Assembly (NCBI RefSeq): GCF_035573695.1
Contig: NZ_CP121694.1
Location: forward strand, 1,216,501 to 1,280,500
Length of the DNA stretch: 64,000 nt
Source: Metallumcola ferriviriculae
GTDB lineage: Bacteria; Bacillota; JADQBR01
Reading direction: 5' to 3'
Part shown: positions 42,832 to 53,300 of the stretch, piece after piece
Position numbering within the stretch: the first letter of the stretch is position 1
Layout of the letters: each line of letters begins with the position of its first letter
Translations under genes and position numbers: made by a program
The notes under the pieces: model-generated
What the model was told of the DNA's origin: nothing
Seen by the model: only the letters and a program-made list of their open reading frames with translations
Database searches by the model: none

Positions 42832-43158
42832 TCAATCGGGCAGACAAATGGCCTGGCCGATTTGCAAATTAGTGGGGATTATATTTGGGTTAAGCTCTAA
42901 CAGCCGCTCCACTGTGGTTCCTATTGCTTGTGCTATAGTGAATAGGGTATCACCTTGGGCAACGACCCAGAATACACCCGATGGACAACCGGTAGGCGGC
43001 AGGCATAGGGTGCCGCCCACATGAAGGTTACGTGGGTCGACAGTGGGATTAAGCTGCTGCAGTATTTCCTCGGTAGTTCCTATTTGAAGTGCTATCAGGA
43101 ACAATGTATCTCCGGGCCTTATTTCCCAGAAACGATTGGACGGGCAGGGAGTACTCAT
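42832..43158 (-). CDS. Double-LysM protein
   Basis: 108 aa made of two LysM repeats (WEIRPGDTLFLIALQIGTT and WVVAQGDTLFTIAQAIGTT, each followed by LNP and L-x2-G-x3-CLP). LysM binds peptidoglycan or chitin-like glycans. No clear signal peptide is seen, so it may be a spore or cortex protein. The start follows AGGAGTTTATTGCC on the minus strand. Confidence 0.88.
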   Translation of the reverse strand: MSTPCPSNRFWEIRPGDTLFLIALQIGTTEEILQQLNPTVDPRNLHVGGTLCLPPTGCPSGVFWVVAQGDTLFTIAQAIGTTVERLLELNPNIIPTNLQIGQAICLPD

Positions 43159-43359
43159 GGCAATAAACTCCTTTCTTCTAAAGCTTCTATTGCATTTTTA
43201 TTCATGACGTCACTCTATCGTTCGTTTTGCGGTTAAACTAATGAGCATTTTTTTATTTCAAACTTAACAAGCATAACATCATGGATAAAATAGGACAATA
43301 TATTAGCAAAGTGGTTATGGCGACACGGCTTAAATTAAGATTATGAGGAGGTTTTTGAT

Positions 43360-43719
43360 ATGTTTAATCGTATTGAGCATGCTGCTTTTATGGTCAAGGA
43401 CTGCGATGCGTCTAAGCAGTTTTACCAGGAACACTTTGGCTTTAAAGTCCGGCTGGAGATGAATTCACCGGCGCCGGGATTAAAGAAGATTATCTTTATA
43501 ACCCTTGGCGATACGGAGTTAGAACTGATTGAGACCACTGAACCACCGAAAATATCCGGTTGTCACATCTGTTTAGGTACTGATAATTTCGATGACGACT
43601 TCCAGCGGCTTACCGCCGCCGACATAAAGGTAGCTCAACAGCCGGTACCGGCAAGCGCCGACAGGAAAAGAGCTGCGTTTCATGGGCCTGATGGTGAAGA
43701 GATTGAGATAATCGGATAG
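43360..43719 (+). CDS. VOC/glyoxalase-family protein
   Basis: 119 aa, a single vicinal-oxygen-chelate domain: IEHAAFMVKDCDASKQFYQEHFGF, LELIETTEPP, CHICLGTDNFDD and FHGPDGEEIEIIG. His and Glu positions for a metal are present. Members include glyoxalase I, methylmalonyl-CoA epimerase and resistance proteins; the role here is unknown. The ATG follows GAGGAGGTTTTTGAT. Confidence 0.85.
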   Translation: MFNRIEHAAFMVKDCDASKQFYQEHFGFKVRLEMNSPAPGLKKIIFITLGDTELELIETTEPPKISGCHICLGTDNFDDDFQRLTAADIKVAQQPVPASADRKRAAFHGPDGEEIEIIG

Positions 43720-43735
43720 ATAAGTGTAACATTAT

Positions 43736-43767
43736 GCGCCACATCAGTTGATGTAGCGCTTTTTTTT
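43736..43767 (+). terminator. Rho-independent terminator after the VOC gene
   Basis: GCGCCACATCA and TGATGTAGCGC pair with one mismatch, followed by eight T residues. Confidence 0.85.
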
Positions 43768-43960
43768 GGGTGTACCACGTCAACTACCGCACCCGTAATG
43801 GGCGCGCATTTCGAGTAAGGCAGTAAAATTTGCAAGTATTATATGTTGCAAGGCCAAGTGGTCATTTATAAAATTCTTTTCAAGCAAGGTATTCTTAGGT
43901 GCTTTACATAATATGTAAGTAATGAGTGCATGCAAAATCTGTTTTCTTGGGGTGAAGCCT

Positions 43961-44941
43961 ATGTTAAGAAAGCGCTGGGGGAAGGTCTTGCTTGGTTTGT
44001 TGACTATTTGGCTGGTTATCTCTGTATATTTTTACTTCCAACATCGAGTTATGGTGCAGGTAATGAAGGTTCCCGCTTGGTCCCTGGATGACCCCGCAAA
44101 CCAAGGCGTTCTTGTTAAGGAGATAAAGGTTTACCGCTGGGAGCCACAGGGTGATAATTTTGATTCTTATGATAGGTGGTGGCCGGTACTAGAGTTTGCT
44201 AATAAGCTGCCGCGGTCTATCCGGCGGAAGTATAGTGACTTTGTCGGTTCGGTTTTGTATTTTTATACTGACCCGTACCATAAGCTTGAAGACGGCGCCA
44301 GACGTGTCGAGATTATCGGCTATATCCTACAGGGAGCCCCCGGCGGGCTTGAAAATTTCAACCATCCGGCAATACGCGTTTATTCAGGTGAAGATTTGAT
44401 AGCCGGAGTCAGCAGTGAATTTGGGGCTCAGCACAGCGGTGACAGCAACTTCCTTCTTTTTGAGATGGGCGATAAAATTTATTCATCGGTTAAGGATTCT
44501 ATCAAACTTACCTGGCAGTGGGATAATGGACCTACTGTTACCAAATCAATCATTAACAGTAGATTTGAAATAAAAACTTACTCATTTTTCAACCGGCCGC
44601 CAAGGAGATACAGCAACCTCAGGCCGGTACGGAAAGCGTATGAACTGATAAATGTCTACGGGGCCGGCAAGAAGGAAATGGTAACAAGTTTAGTAAGCAC
44701 CAAAGTTTCCGAATTTCCCTGGCATTACATTGATTGGGTCAAGCAACAGGAGAATTATGTCTCATATGCTGAGGCAAATTACTACGGGAAATATAAGGGT
44801 TTTGAAAATGTCTTTACTGTGGATTTGTCTTTTGCCAGGAATGCGCAGGAAATGGATGCCGGTAAAGGTTACGAGCAAAAAGTGTTCTTAGTGGATGAGG
44901 ATGATGGTTGGAAGATAGTTGATGTGAGCCCGTATAAATAA
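43961..44941 (+). CDS. Uncharacterised membrane-anchored extracytoplasmic protein
   Basis: 326 aa from the ATG after GGGGTGAAGCCT; an upstream in-frame ATG at 43922 lacks such a site. A basic N terminus and one transmembrane segment (VLLGLLTIWLVISVYFYF) precede a long extracellular region rich in Tyr, Trp and Phe. Its C terminus (KVFLVDEDDGWKIVDVSPYK) resembles the closing strand of NTF2-like or DUF4829-type stress domains, but this is tentative. The family is not recognised. It stands alone between terminators. Confidence 0.75.
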   Translation: MLRKRWGKVLLGLLTIWLVISVYFYFQHRVMVQVMKVPAWSLDDPANQGVLVKEIKVYRWEPQGDNFDSYDRWWPVLEFANKLPRSIRRKYSDFVGSVLYFYTDPYHKLEDGARRVEIIGYILQGAPGGLENFNHPAIRVYSGEDLIAGVSSEFGAQHSGDSNFLLFEMGDKIYSSVKDSIKLTWQWDNGPTVTKSIINSRFEIKTYSFFNRPPRRYSNLRPVRKAYELINVYGAGKKEMVTSLVSTKVSEFPWHYIDWVKQQENYVSYAEANYYGKYKGFENVFTVDLSFARNAQEMDAGKGYEQKVFLVDEDDGWKIVDVSPYK

Positions 44942-44960
44942 CTGGCAAAAGAAAGTACTG

Positions 44961-45007
44961 AAAGAAGGTCTGCTTATAACCGAACCGGTTATAAGCAGAC
45001 CTTCTTT
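44961..45007. terminator. Long perfect terminator hairpin
   Basis: Two 22-base perfectly complementary arms with loop AAC. The left arm begins AAAGAAGGTC and the right ends GACCTTCTTT, with T-rich flanks for either direction. Confidence 0.8.
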
Positions 45008-45176
45008 GATTCAAGCCAACCGGTATGAAGAAAGTCGCAAGTGTGCTGCGCCCACTTGCTTATCGAGAAAATTTATAAGCTGTCTTAGTTTATTGAAAGT
45101 TTCTATTAGACGAAATTATTGTTCCATGGTAACATAGCTAAAGTATAACGAGCTATAGTTAGCGGGGGAATGCATT

Positions 45177-46073
45177 GTGAAAACAAACAGAGTATTAATT
45201 TTACTATCGATGATCATTATGATTGCCGTTGTCATCGGCGGATGTAGTGATTCTTCAGGCTCGGCAGCAACAAGCGACGCTGATAAAGTGCTGGTGGTCG
45301 GAGCCATCCCTGATCAGAACATATCAGATCTTACCCGGCGGTTCGATTTGTTTGCCGATTATCTTGGCGAGAAGACCGGCCTTGAAGTTAAGTATGCCCC
45401 TTCAGTAGATTATGCAGCCCTGGTTACAGCTTTCAAACGCGGAGAAATTCAATTAGCGTGGTTCGGTGGTTTAACCGGAGTGCAGGCAAGAGAACTGGTG
45501 CCTGGGTCCGATGCTATTGCCCAAAGGCCAAGAGATTCACAATTCCATTCGGTTTTTATTGCCCAAAGCGGACTAAATGTTAAATCATTAAAAAACCTTA
45601 CAGGATTAAGTTTTACCTTCGGCAGTGAAAGCTCCACTTCCGGACACCTAATGCCGAGATACTTTTTACTTCAAGAAGGAATTAATGCCGAAACGGACTT
45701 TGAGGGGATGCCCAATTTCTCCGGTTCTCATGACAAAACATGGAAGCTGGTTGAATCCGGTGCCTACCAAGCCGGAGCACTCAATGAGGCGGTTTGGCAG
45801 GCTGCCCTGGCAGAAGGAAAGGTAGATACTGACAAAGTGGAGATGTTTTATACTACCCCACCCTATTTTGACTATAACTGGACAATTCATGCTGACGTCG
45901 GCGAGATGTTCGGCCCAGGAACCAAGGATAAGATAACCGATGCGCTGTTGTCCATGGGCCAAGAGCAAAAGGAAATTCTGGCACTCTTTGCGGCGGATAG
46001 TTTCGTGGAGACTAACAATGAAAATTATCAGGCGATTGAGCAGGTGGCAGCCGAATTGGGGATTATAAAATGA
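45177..46073 (+). CDS. PhnD/PtxB-like phosphorus-oxyanion ABC transporter binding lipoprotein
   Basis: 298 aa from a GTG after GCGGGGGAATGCATT. Lipoprotein signal with VIGGC. The mature protein follows the PhnD pattern (VGAIPDQNISDLTRRFDLFADYLGEKTG, AWFGGLTGVQAREL, FGSESSTSGHLMPRY). It binds phosphonate, phosphite or a similar oxyanion, and probably supplies the ATPase and two permeases that follow. Substrate not determinable by eye. Confidence 0.85.
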   Translation: MKTNRVLILLSMIIMIAVVIGGCSDSSGSAATSDADKVLVVGAIPDQNISDLTRRFDLFADYLGEKTGLEVKYAPSVDYAALVTAFKRGEIQLAWFGGLTGVQARELVPGSDAIAQRPRDSQFHSVFIAQSGLNVKSLKNLTGLSFTFGSESSTSGHLMPRYFLLQEGINAETDFEGMPNFSGSHDKTWKLVESGAYQAGALNEAVWQAALAEGKVDTDKVEMFYTTPPYFDYNWTIHADVGEMFGPGTKDKITDALLSMGQEQKEILALFAADSFVETNNENYQAIEQVAAELGIIK

Positions 46074-46867
46074 TTACGGCACCAGCAAAGCAGTCAGTGC
46101 CAATGCTTAAGATGGATAATATCAGTAAGTACTATGGAGGGGAAGAAACATTGGCCCCTCTTTCCCTTTCCATTAATAAAGGGGAAACTGTAGCAGTAAT
46201 TGGGCCCAGCGGAGCCGGCAAAACTACATTACTCAATATCCTGGGAACAATAGTTCAGCCGGACAGGGGTCAAGTGCTAATCAACGGCATGTCAAGCAAA
46301 AATTTAAAGCCGGGTCGGCAATTGTCTCGCATGGTAGGGGTAATGCACCAGCAGCTAGACCTTATCGGACAGTTGTCGGTGATTAACAATGTTCTGGCGG
46401 GCCGCTTAGGTGAATGGGGTCTGCTGCGTTCATTGTTATCCTTGATTATTCCCCAGGAAAAGGCACTGGCAGTTAAAGCATTAGAGAGGGTCGGTATTCC
46501 GGAAAAACTTTATCAAAAGACTTCCCGACTATCCGGCGGCGAACAGCAGCGAGTGGCTATGGCCAGAATTTTAGTTCAGCAGCCCCAAGCTATTCTTGCC
46601 GATGAACCGATATCCTCTTTGGACCCGACTCGTGCGGTAGACATCCTCAGCATGCTGGTTAATTTTTCCAGGGAAAACGGCCAAACTCTGGTTGTGTCTC
46701 TCCATTCAGTAGAATATGCGCTGCAGTATTTTAATCGCATTATCGCCCTGCGGCACGGGAAAATATTTTTTGACCGACCAGCCAACCAGGTTACCAGAGA
46801 GGATATGGACCAGCTTTTTCAGATTGAGGAGGAAGCCAATGAAAGGTGCAAACCTTGGCCTGCATAA
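46070..46867 (+). CDS. PhnC-like ABC transporter ATP-binding protein
   Basis: 265 aa overlapping the binding-protein gene by four bases. Walker A GPSGAGKTT, signature LSGGEQQRVAMARIL, Walker B AILADEPISSLDP and the H-loop SLHSVEYAL. It energises the PhnE-like permeases. The 3' end overlaps the next gene. Confidence 0.9.
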   Translation: MITAPAKQSVPMLKMDNISKYYGGEETLAPLSLSINKGETVAVIGPSGAGKTTLLNILGTIVQPDRGQVLINGMSSKNLKPGRQLSRMVGVMHQQLDLIGQLSVINNVLAGRLGEWGLLRSLLSLIIPQEKALAVKALERVGIPEKLYQKTSRLSGGEQQRVAMARILVQQPQAILADEPISSLDPTRAVDILSMLVNFSRENGQTLVVSLHSVEYALQYFNRIIALRHGKIFFDRPANQVTREDMDQLFQIEEEANERCKPWPA

Positions 46868-47633
46868 TAGAACAATTCTTTCAACCGCATTAATCGGGGT
46901 ATTCGCATGGAGTCTCACAACGGTAGACTGGGGAAATAACCTGCTTCATTCCGGCGGTATTGCGGCAATCACCCAGATCGCCAAGGCCGCATTTAAACCA
47001 GATCTTGCTCCGGAAATATTAATTCTGGCTGTGGTCTCTGCATGGAAGACTTTGGCCTATGCAACAGCAGGTATGACATTGGCAGTGCTGCTGGCCATAC
47101 CTTTTGGTATTCTAGCCTCTGGAATCCTATCCAGTTGCAGCTTAAATCGTACAATAGGAGTTATATCTTTTCGCGGGATACTGAATGCCATGCGGGCCGT
47201 TCATGAACTGGTTTGGGCGTGGTTATTTGTTGCCGCTATGGGTCTGTCCCCTTTTGCAGCCATCTTTGCTCTGGCTATTCCTTACGGCGGCACTTTGGGA
47301 CGTATTTTTGCCGACATTTTGCAGGATGTACCAAGGGCACCTCTGGCAGCATTACAAGCCGGCGGGGCCGGTAAGCTGCAGCTGTTGTTCTATGGGTACT
47401 TCCCCATGGCTCTGCCTGATATGGTCAGCTATACTATGTATCGCTTTGAATGTGCGCTGCGCTCGGCAGCTATTATGAGTTTTATCGGTTTGGGTGGGTT
47501 AGGCTATCAAATTCAGATATCTTTGCAGGATCTCCATTATAATGAAGTCTGGACATTTATCTTTTTCCTGGTTTTACTGGTAATGCTGGTTGATTTCTGG
47601 AGTAACCGCCTGCGCAGGAGGCTGACCGCATGA
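46839..47633 (+). CDS. PhnE-like ABC permease, first
   Basis: 264 aa from the ATG after TTGAGGAGGAAGCCA, 29 bases inside the ATPase gene; an earlier in-frame ATG at 46716 is deep in that gene and is rejected. About six membrane segments and the PhnE signatures FRGILNAMRAVHELVWA and ALQAGGAGKLQLLFYGYFP. It forms the channel with the second permease. Confidence 0.88.
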   Translation: MKGANLGLHNRTILSTALIGVFAWSLTTVDWGNNLLHSGGIAAITQIAKAAFKPDLAPEILILAVVSAWKTLAYATAGMTLAVLLAIPFGILASGILSSCSLNRTIGVISFRGILNAMRAVHELVWAWLFVAAMGLSPFAAIFALAIPYGGTLGRIFADILQDVPRAPLAALQAGGAGKLQLLFYGYFPMALPDMVSYTMYRFECALRSAAIMSFIGLGGLGYQIQISLQDLHYNEVWTFIFFLVLLVMLVDFWSNRLRRRLTA

Positions 47634-48448
47634 AAATATCCATTATGCTGGGATTGACACTGATAATTTCTTCCTGGACGTATATCTTTACTGCCGAAGG
47701 AGCTCACTTGTCTCTAATATTCTCCAGCACCACCGGCCAACAGCTTAAGGAATTTATTACCCAGCTTATAGGTAGTGGTGCTCCAGATAATGCATTTTTG
47801 AGTGCGGAAAGCCGACAGCAGGCCATCTTCCTTTCCTTTCAAACCTTGAAGATGAGTATTATGGCCATCGGCTTAGCTGCTGTTGGTATGCTGCTAACGG
47901 TGGTTCCCGCGGCACATAATGTGGCTGACGGTACTTTGTCTCTGTCTCGTTCGGTATATGGCAGAGTAATGTTTTTTATTATCCGCGCTTCATATATCTT
48001 TTCAAGGGCTATACCGGAGCTCATCTGGGCAATGCTGATCATCTTTCTTTTCAGACCTGGCATTATACCCGGTGCCATAGCCTTAGCCATCCACAACTTT
48101 GGTATATTAGGAAAGTTGTGTGCAGAGGTGATTGAAGATCTGGATGAGCGGCCAATCCGTTCCCTGCGAAACTCGGGTGCCGGTAGCGCACAGGTCCTAT
48201 TCTATGGTATTCTTCCCACCGTTGCTCCAAAATTTATTACCTACCTATTATATCGCTGGGAGGTCATCATTCGCACCAGTATTATTGTAGGATTTGTGGG
48301 TGCCGGCGGCCTGGGCAGGCAGTTTAGACTAAGCATGAGCTGGTTTCATTACACCGAAGTTGCTTTGCTGCTCACCTGCTACGCGGTTCTGGTACTATTT
48401 GTAGACCTATTAGCGGGGTTTTTAAGGAAGGTAGTTCAGGAAGCCTAG
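47630..48448 (+). CDS. PhnE-like ABC permease, second
   Basis: 272 aa overlapping the first permease by four bases. It shares the fold and the EAA-like stretch (RSLRNSGAGSAQVLFYGILP) but is divergent, so the transporter is probably a heterodimer. Its stop overlaps that of the convergent acyl-CoA ligase by four bases. No phosphonate-cleaving genes follow. Confidence 0.88.
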   Translation: MKISIMLGLTLIISSWTYIFTAEGAHLSLIFSSTTGQQLKEFITQLIGSGAPDNAFLSAESRQQAIFLSFQTLKMSIMAIGLAAVGMLLTVVPAAHNVADGTLSLSRSVYGRVMFFIIRASYIFSRAIPELIWAMLIIFLFRPGIIPGAIALAIHNFGILGKLCAEVIEDLDERPIRSLRNSGAGSAQVLFYGILPTVAPKFITYLLYRWEVIIRTSIIVGFVGAGGLGRQFRLSMSWFHYTEVALLLTCYAVLVLFVDLLAGFLRKVVQEA

Positions 48449-50145
48449 ACATTCTCTTCCTGTTCCCGCAGTGCTTTTTTCAGCACCTTGCCGATGGCGG
48501 TCTTAGGAAGGGCCTGGCAAAATTCGACATGGCGCGGCACCTTATAGGGTACCAGATGTTCTCGGCAGAAGTTGGTGATTTCATCGGCTTCTGCATTCTT
48601 TTCTTCTTTCAATACAATGAATGCCTTTACCGCCTCACCCCGGTAGTCATCGGCAATGCCGATAACACAGGCCTCCTGAACTGCCGGATGCTGGAAAAGG
48701 ACGTCTTCTACTTCCCGGGGGTAGACGTTAAAGCCCCCGGTTATAATCATGTCTTTTTTCCGATCTACGATAAAGAAGTAACCGTCTTCGTCCATATAGC
48801 CCATGTCACCGGTGTATAACCAGCCGTCGCGGATTGCTGCGGCTGTTTCTTCAGGCTTATTATAATAGCCCAGCATTATGTCCGGGCTTTTTAAGATTAT
48901 TTCGCCTATTTCCCCCGGGGGAAGTTCTTTTTTGCCGGTTTCCATGTCAACCACACGCATAATGGTGTCGGACATGGGAATGCCGATGCTGCCAGTTTTA
49001 TTGACGCCTTTAAAGGGATTGACGGTTTTAGCTGTCACTGCTTCAGTAAGGCCGTAACCTTCCATGAGTTGGCTTCCCGTAAGTATTTCAAACTGGCGTT
49101 TTACTTCCGGGGCCAAGGGGGCGGCACCGACAAAACAGCCATTTAAGGAAGAAAGGTTGTAGCGCCCAAGTTGACGATGGTTTATCAAGCCGATATACAT
49201 GGTAGGTACCCCGGCAAACAGGGTGGGGGAGAAACGGTGAATTGCCTTTAACAGTTCTTCCTCGTTATATCGCGGCAGCAGAATGGCCTGCGCACCGGAC
49301 AGCATGGTGGCGTTCATACAGACACTCATGCCAAAACCGTGGAAAAGGGGCAGTACCGCCAGCAGACTGTCTGCAGAGGACATGTGTACCCATGTTTTAC
49401 AATGGCTGGCATTGACTACCAGGGCATAGTGGGACAGCATTACTCCTTTAGGTTTTCCGGTGGTACCGCCGGTGTATATGATTACTGCCATATCTTTATG
49501 CACGTCTATTTCAGGCGGGGTATGGGTTTCGGCCTTCACGGCAAGCAGTTCTTTTAACTGCCTGGCGCCAGCTAGACGCTTCTTTGCATTGGGGTCAAGT
49601 TTTTGTTTTAAAGGATAGAGAATGTTTAAGGGAAGAGGAAGAAAATCTTTCAGAGAAGTATAGAAGGTATACTCTAGCAGATGGTATTCCCCGTTTTCTC
49701 GACAGCGGTCCCGTACAGTTTCAAGTTTACCGGCTAGGAGGTCCAGACTGATGGCTGCTCGGATGCTGCTATCCCGGACGATGTACAGCAGTTCTTTTTC
49801 AGTGTTGAGGGGATTAAGGGGCACAACTGTTGCTCCCAGCATCAGGATACTGTAGTAGCTGATTACATATTGGGGACAGTTCGGTAACAACAGGGCTACC
49901 CGATCTCCCGGCTGAATACCGCTGTTTTTCAATCCGTTGACCATGCTATTCACTTGCCGACCCAATTCTTCGTAAGTTATGGATTTACCGAAGAACACTA
50001 GGGCTGTTTTATCCGCGTGGTCCCGGACGCTCTTGTGGAACAATTCAAAAATAGGTAGTTTCGGGTAATGCATAGACAAAGGAACCTCTGAGTCATAAAA
50101 GCTGGACCACGGAAGCATATTTGGGGTTACAGCCGAGTTATTCAT
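48445..50145 (-). CDS. Long-chain-fatty-acid-CoA ligase / acyl-CoA synthetase
   Basis: 566 aa of the adenylate-forming family: P-loop IIYTGGTTGKPKGVMLSH, GYGLTEAVTAKTV, hinge YTGDMGYMDEDGYFFIVDRKKD and C-terminal GFNVYPREVED and KTAIGKVLKK with the adenylation lysine. It converts a fatty or aromatic acid, CoA and ATP to acyl-CoA, AMP and PPi. Transcription is opposite to all neighbours; the 249-base space to the helicase gene is a divergent promoter region. Confidence 0.92.
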   Translation of the reverse strand: MNNSAVTPNMLPWSSFYDSEVPLSMHYPKLPIFELFHKSVRDHADKTALVFFGKSITYEELGRQVNSMVNGLKNSGIQPGDRVALLLPNCPQYVISYYSILMLGATVVPLNPLNTEKELLYIVRDSSIRAAISLDLLAGKLETVRDRCRENGEYHLLEYTFYTSLKDFLPLPLNILYPLKQKLDPNAKKRLAGARQLKELLAVKAETHTPPEIDVHKDMAVIIYTGGTTGKPKGVMLSHYALVVNASHCKTWVHMSSADSLLAVLPLFHGFGMSVCMNATMLSGAQAILLPRYNEEELLKAIHRFSPTLFAGVPTMYIGLINHRQLGRYNLSSLNGCFVGAAPLAPEVKRQFEILTGSQLMEGYGLTEAVTAKTVNPFKGVNKTGSIGIPMSDTIMRVVDMETGKKELPPGEIGEIILKSPDIMLGYYNKPEETAAAIRDGWLYTGDMGYMDEDGYFFIVDRKKDMIITGGFNVYPREVEDVLFQHPAVQEACVIGIADDYRGEAVKAFIVLKEEKNAEADEITNFCREHLVPYKVPRHVEFCQALPKTAIGKVLKKALREQEENV

Positions 50146-50394
50146 TTTAACCTCTCCCTTAAATTTTTATATAGCGTAAAAAGTAAGAATTTTCAAACTA
50201 ATTATATCAAGTTGGTAGAAATTAGGCAATACAGGTTGACTAGTATCACGGCATTCATCGATATTTCATAAATTTTCTTAGCGCTGCCGGGTAACCTCAA
50301 CTAACTCAAGATAAATACTCGAAATTTACGGTAAAATAGGATAGAATCTAAAAATAGATGCATTTATTTATGATGACGCAGGTGAGGTGCTTCA

Positions 50395-53300
50395 ATGTTT
50401 TTTTTAACTGATGCAATGATAAGAAAAGCTGCAGGAACTGATGACGTTTATAAGAGAGGCTTACAGTATTTCTCACAAGGGCGAGTGGAGGAATTTGGGT
50501 TTTTCTCAGAAGATATATCTGCTTCCGCGATAGTCATGGGCAGCCGTGGTTATGAGGTGGATGTAGAGTTTTTTGGCAGCGGCGAAATATTGGACATGTA
50601 TTGTAACTGCCTGGCGTTTAGCCAGTACGATGGCGCTTGTAAGCACATTGTTGCCGTGTTGGCAGCGTGCCAGTGGCATCATAAAAATATTAAACCCCAT
50701 GGGACTAAACCCCGGGCAGCGGCCAGGAATGGTGCGACGGCAGAGGCAATCCTGGGATATTTTGGTCAATACGTGAACGAACCCCAAAAAACCCCGCTTA
50801 ATATAGAAGTAAAATTTGAACTTGATTATGTCAATAGGTATTTCTCACAAGAGGTATACCATGCGCTGTCTCTTAGAATGGGCGAAGAAAAACTTTATGT
50901 TGTTAAGAGTGTAAAGAAACTTTTTGAAGCAATGGATAAAGGACAAGAGCTGGAATTTGGCAAGAATTTTATATTTGACCCGGCCGTACATGTGTTTCGA
51001 CCTGAGGATGAGCCACTGATTGATGTTCTCCGGGATATGTACGAAGTGGAAAGCAGCATTTTTCGAGATATAGACCGCTATTCTAGCTATTATAATAGCA
51101 AGAGCAAACTGTTTGACGGTAAACGGGTTCATTTGCCTCAAGTTGTGCTTAAGAAAGTTTTATCTTTGATGGGACAGAAGCGCTTCAATGCAACACTATT
51201 TAATAATGAGTATACTGACCTTACCATAGTTGAACAAGATTTACCGCTTGATTTTAAAGTGGATAGTGAGGGCAAGGCCCTTATTTTGGGATGGGAACGT
51301 TTAAATATGATACCCATGATTCCCACAGGAGAGTACCTCTACTTTGACGGTAAAGTTCATAAAATTTCTGAGCACCAAAGAAAAAATTTCATTCCACTGG
51401 TCAATGCTTTGGTGGAATCGCCTGACGGTATTCACTTTACTTATAACCAAAGAGACCGGTTTGCTTCAGAAATTTTGCCGGCGATTCAAAAAATTGGTCG
51501 GGTGGAGATTACAACGGCGGTACAAGAAAGTTTGTATGCGGTCGATTTAATAACGGAAATTCACCTTGACCGGGTGGATGATACGGTGAAGGCGGAGGTT
51601 AGATTTATCTATGGGGATGTTCGCATCAATCCCTTTACCCATCAGACTGATTACCGGAAAGAAGATAGAATACTGGTTAGAGATTCGGAACGGGAAACAA
51701 CTATTTTAGGTCTCTTGGAGGGGGCGGAATTTCGCACCGTTAACGGGAGTATCTACATTGAGGATGAGGACAATATCTTTGCATTCGTACATGATTTTTT
51801 GCCCGAAATCCAAGAACTGGCCGACGTTTATTATTCCGAAAGCTTTCGCAGTATGAAAATAAGGAATACTGCCAGCTTTTCCGGCGGCCTGCGCCTGAAC
51901 GAACAAAGTGATATGTTGGAAATTTCCTTCAAGTTTGATGAGATCAATCTGGCGGAAATAAAAAATGTGCTTAAATCCCTGCAGGAAAAGAAGAGATACT
52001 ATCGATTGAAGGATGGCTCGTTTCTGCCGCTGGATACAGCAGGTGAAGAAATGCAACAGGTCATAAATATTCTGGATTCTCTTGATATTTCTGACCGCGA
52101 ACTTAAGAAAAGCACCATGGAGCTACCCAAAAACAGAGCTATGTACTTAGATCGTCGTTTACAGGAGTTGAATATGCAACAGGTGGAAAAGAATCCTGCG
52201 TTTACGCAATTCGTGAGGCAAATTAACCAGCCGCAGGATGCGGATTTTGATGTCCCCGATAGCCTAAAAGGGGTGCTGCGTGATTATCAGACAAAGGGTT
52301 TTAAATGGTTGAAGACGCTGGCAATGTACGGTTTGGGAGGTATTTTAGCAGACGATATGGGGTTGGGTAAGACGCTTCAGACCCTTGCTTTTCTCCTAAC
52401 AGAAAAAGAAAAAGTGCAGGCACCTTCGCTTGTGGTTGCCCCGACGTCAGTAATCTACAACTGGCAGGAAGAAACAAGGCGATTTGCCCCCGATTTGAAG
52501 GTTATAGTGATAGCGGGAACACCTCGAGAAAGGGCGGCTCAGCTTAAAGAGGCGGTCGAGTGCGACCTGATAATAACCTCATATGCGCTCATCCGAAGAG
52601 ATATTGAACGTTACCGGGAAATGAGTTTCGGTTACTGTATTTTGGATGAGGCACAGCACATTAAAAATCCAAACTCTCAAAACGCCAAGTCTGTAAAAAC
52701 CGTTAAAGCCAGAGCATATTTTGCCCTCACCGGGACACCTGTGGAGAATAGTCTGGTTGAATTATGGTCAATTTTTGATTTCATCATGAAAGGGCATTTG
52801 TTTTCCAGGCAAAAATTCAGGAAAAAATATGAACTGCCTATTATGAAAAACCAGGATAAAAATGCCTTGAATGAACTGCAAAAGCAGATTGCGCCCTTCA
52901 TTATGCGGCGTATGAAAAAGGATGTTTTGAAGGAGTTGCCGCCTAAGTTTGAAAGTAAGATGGTCACCGAACTGACTGGGGAGCAGAAAAAAATATACCT
53001 CGCTTATTTAAATGAAGCTAAGGGTGAGATCGAGCGGGAAATTGCCACTCGCGGCTTTAACAAAAGCCAAATTAAGATATTGACGTTATTGACTAGATTG
53101 CGGCAAATCTGCTGCCACCCGGGCATGTTCTTAGAGAACTATCGCGGCGACAGCGGTAAACTGCAATATTTGAAAGAAATACTCCAGGATGCCATCCAGG
53201 GAGGTCATAGAATATTACTCTTTTCGCAGTTTACGTCCATGCTGCACATTATAAAAAAACTTCTTGATGACGAAGGGATAGAGTACTTTTATCTGGACGG

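Noticed and set aside
44961-45007. 22-base inverted repeat as an insertion-sequence end or attachment site
   Set aside because: The short loop, T-rich flanks and position directly after a gene fit a terminator; no transposase or target duplication is present.
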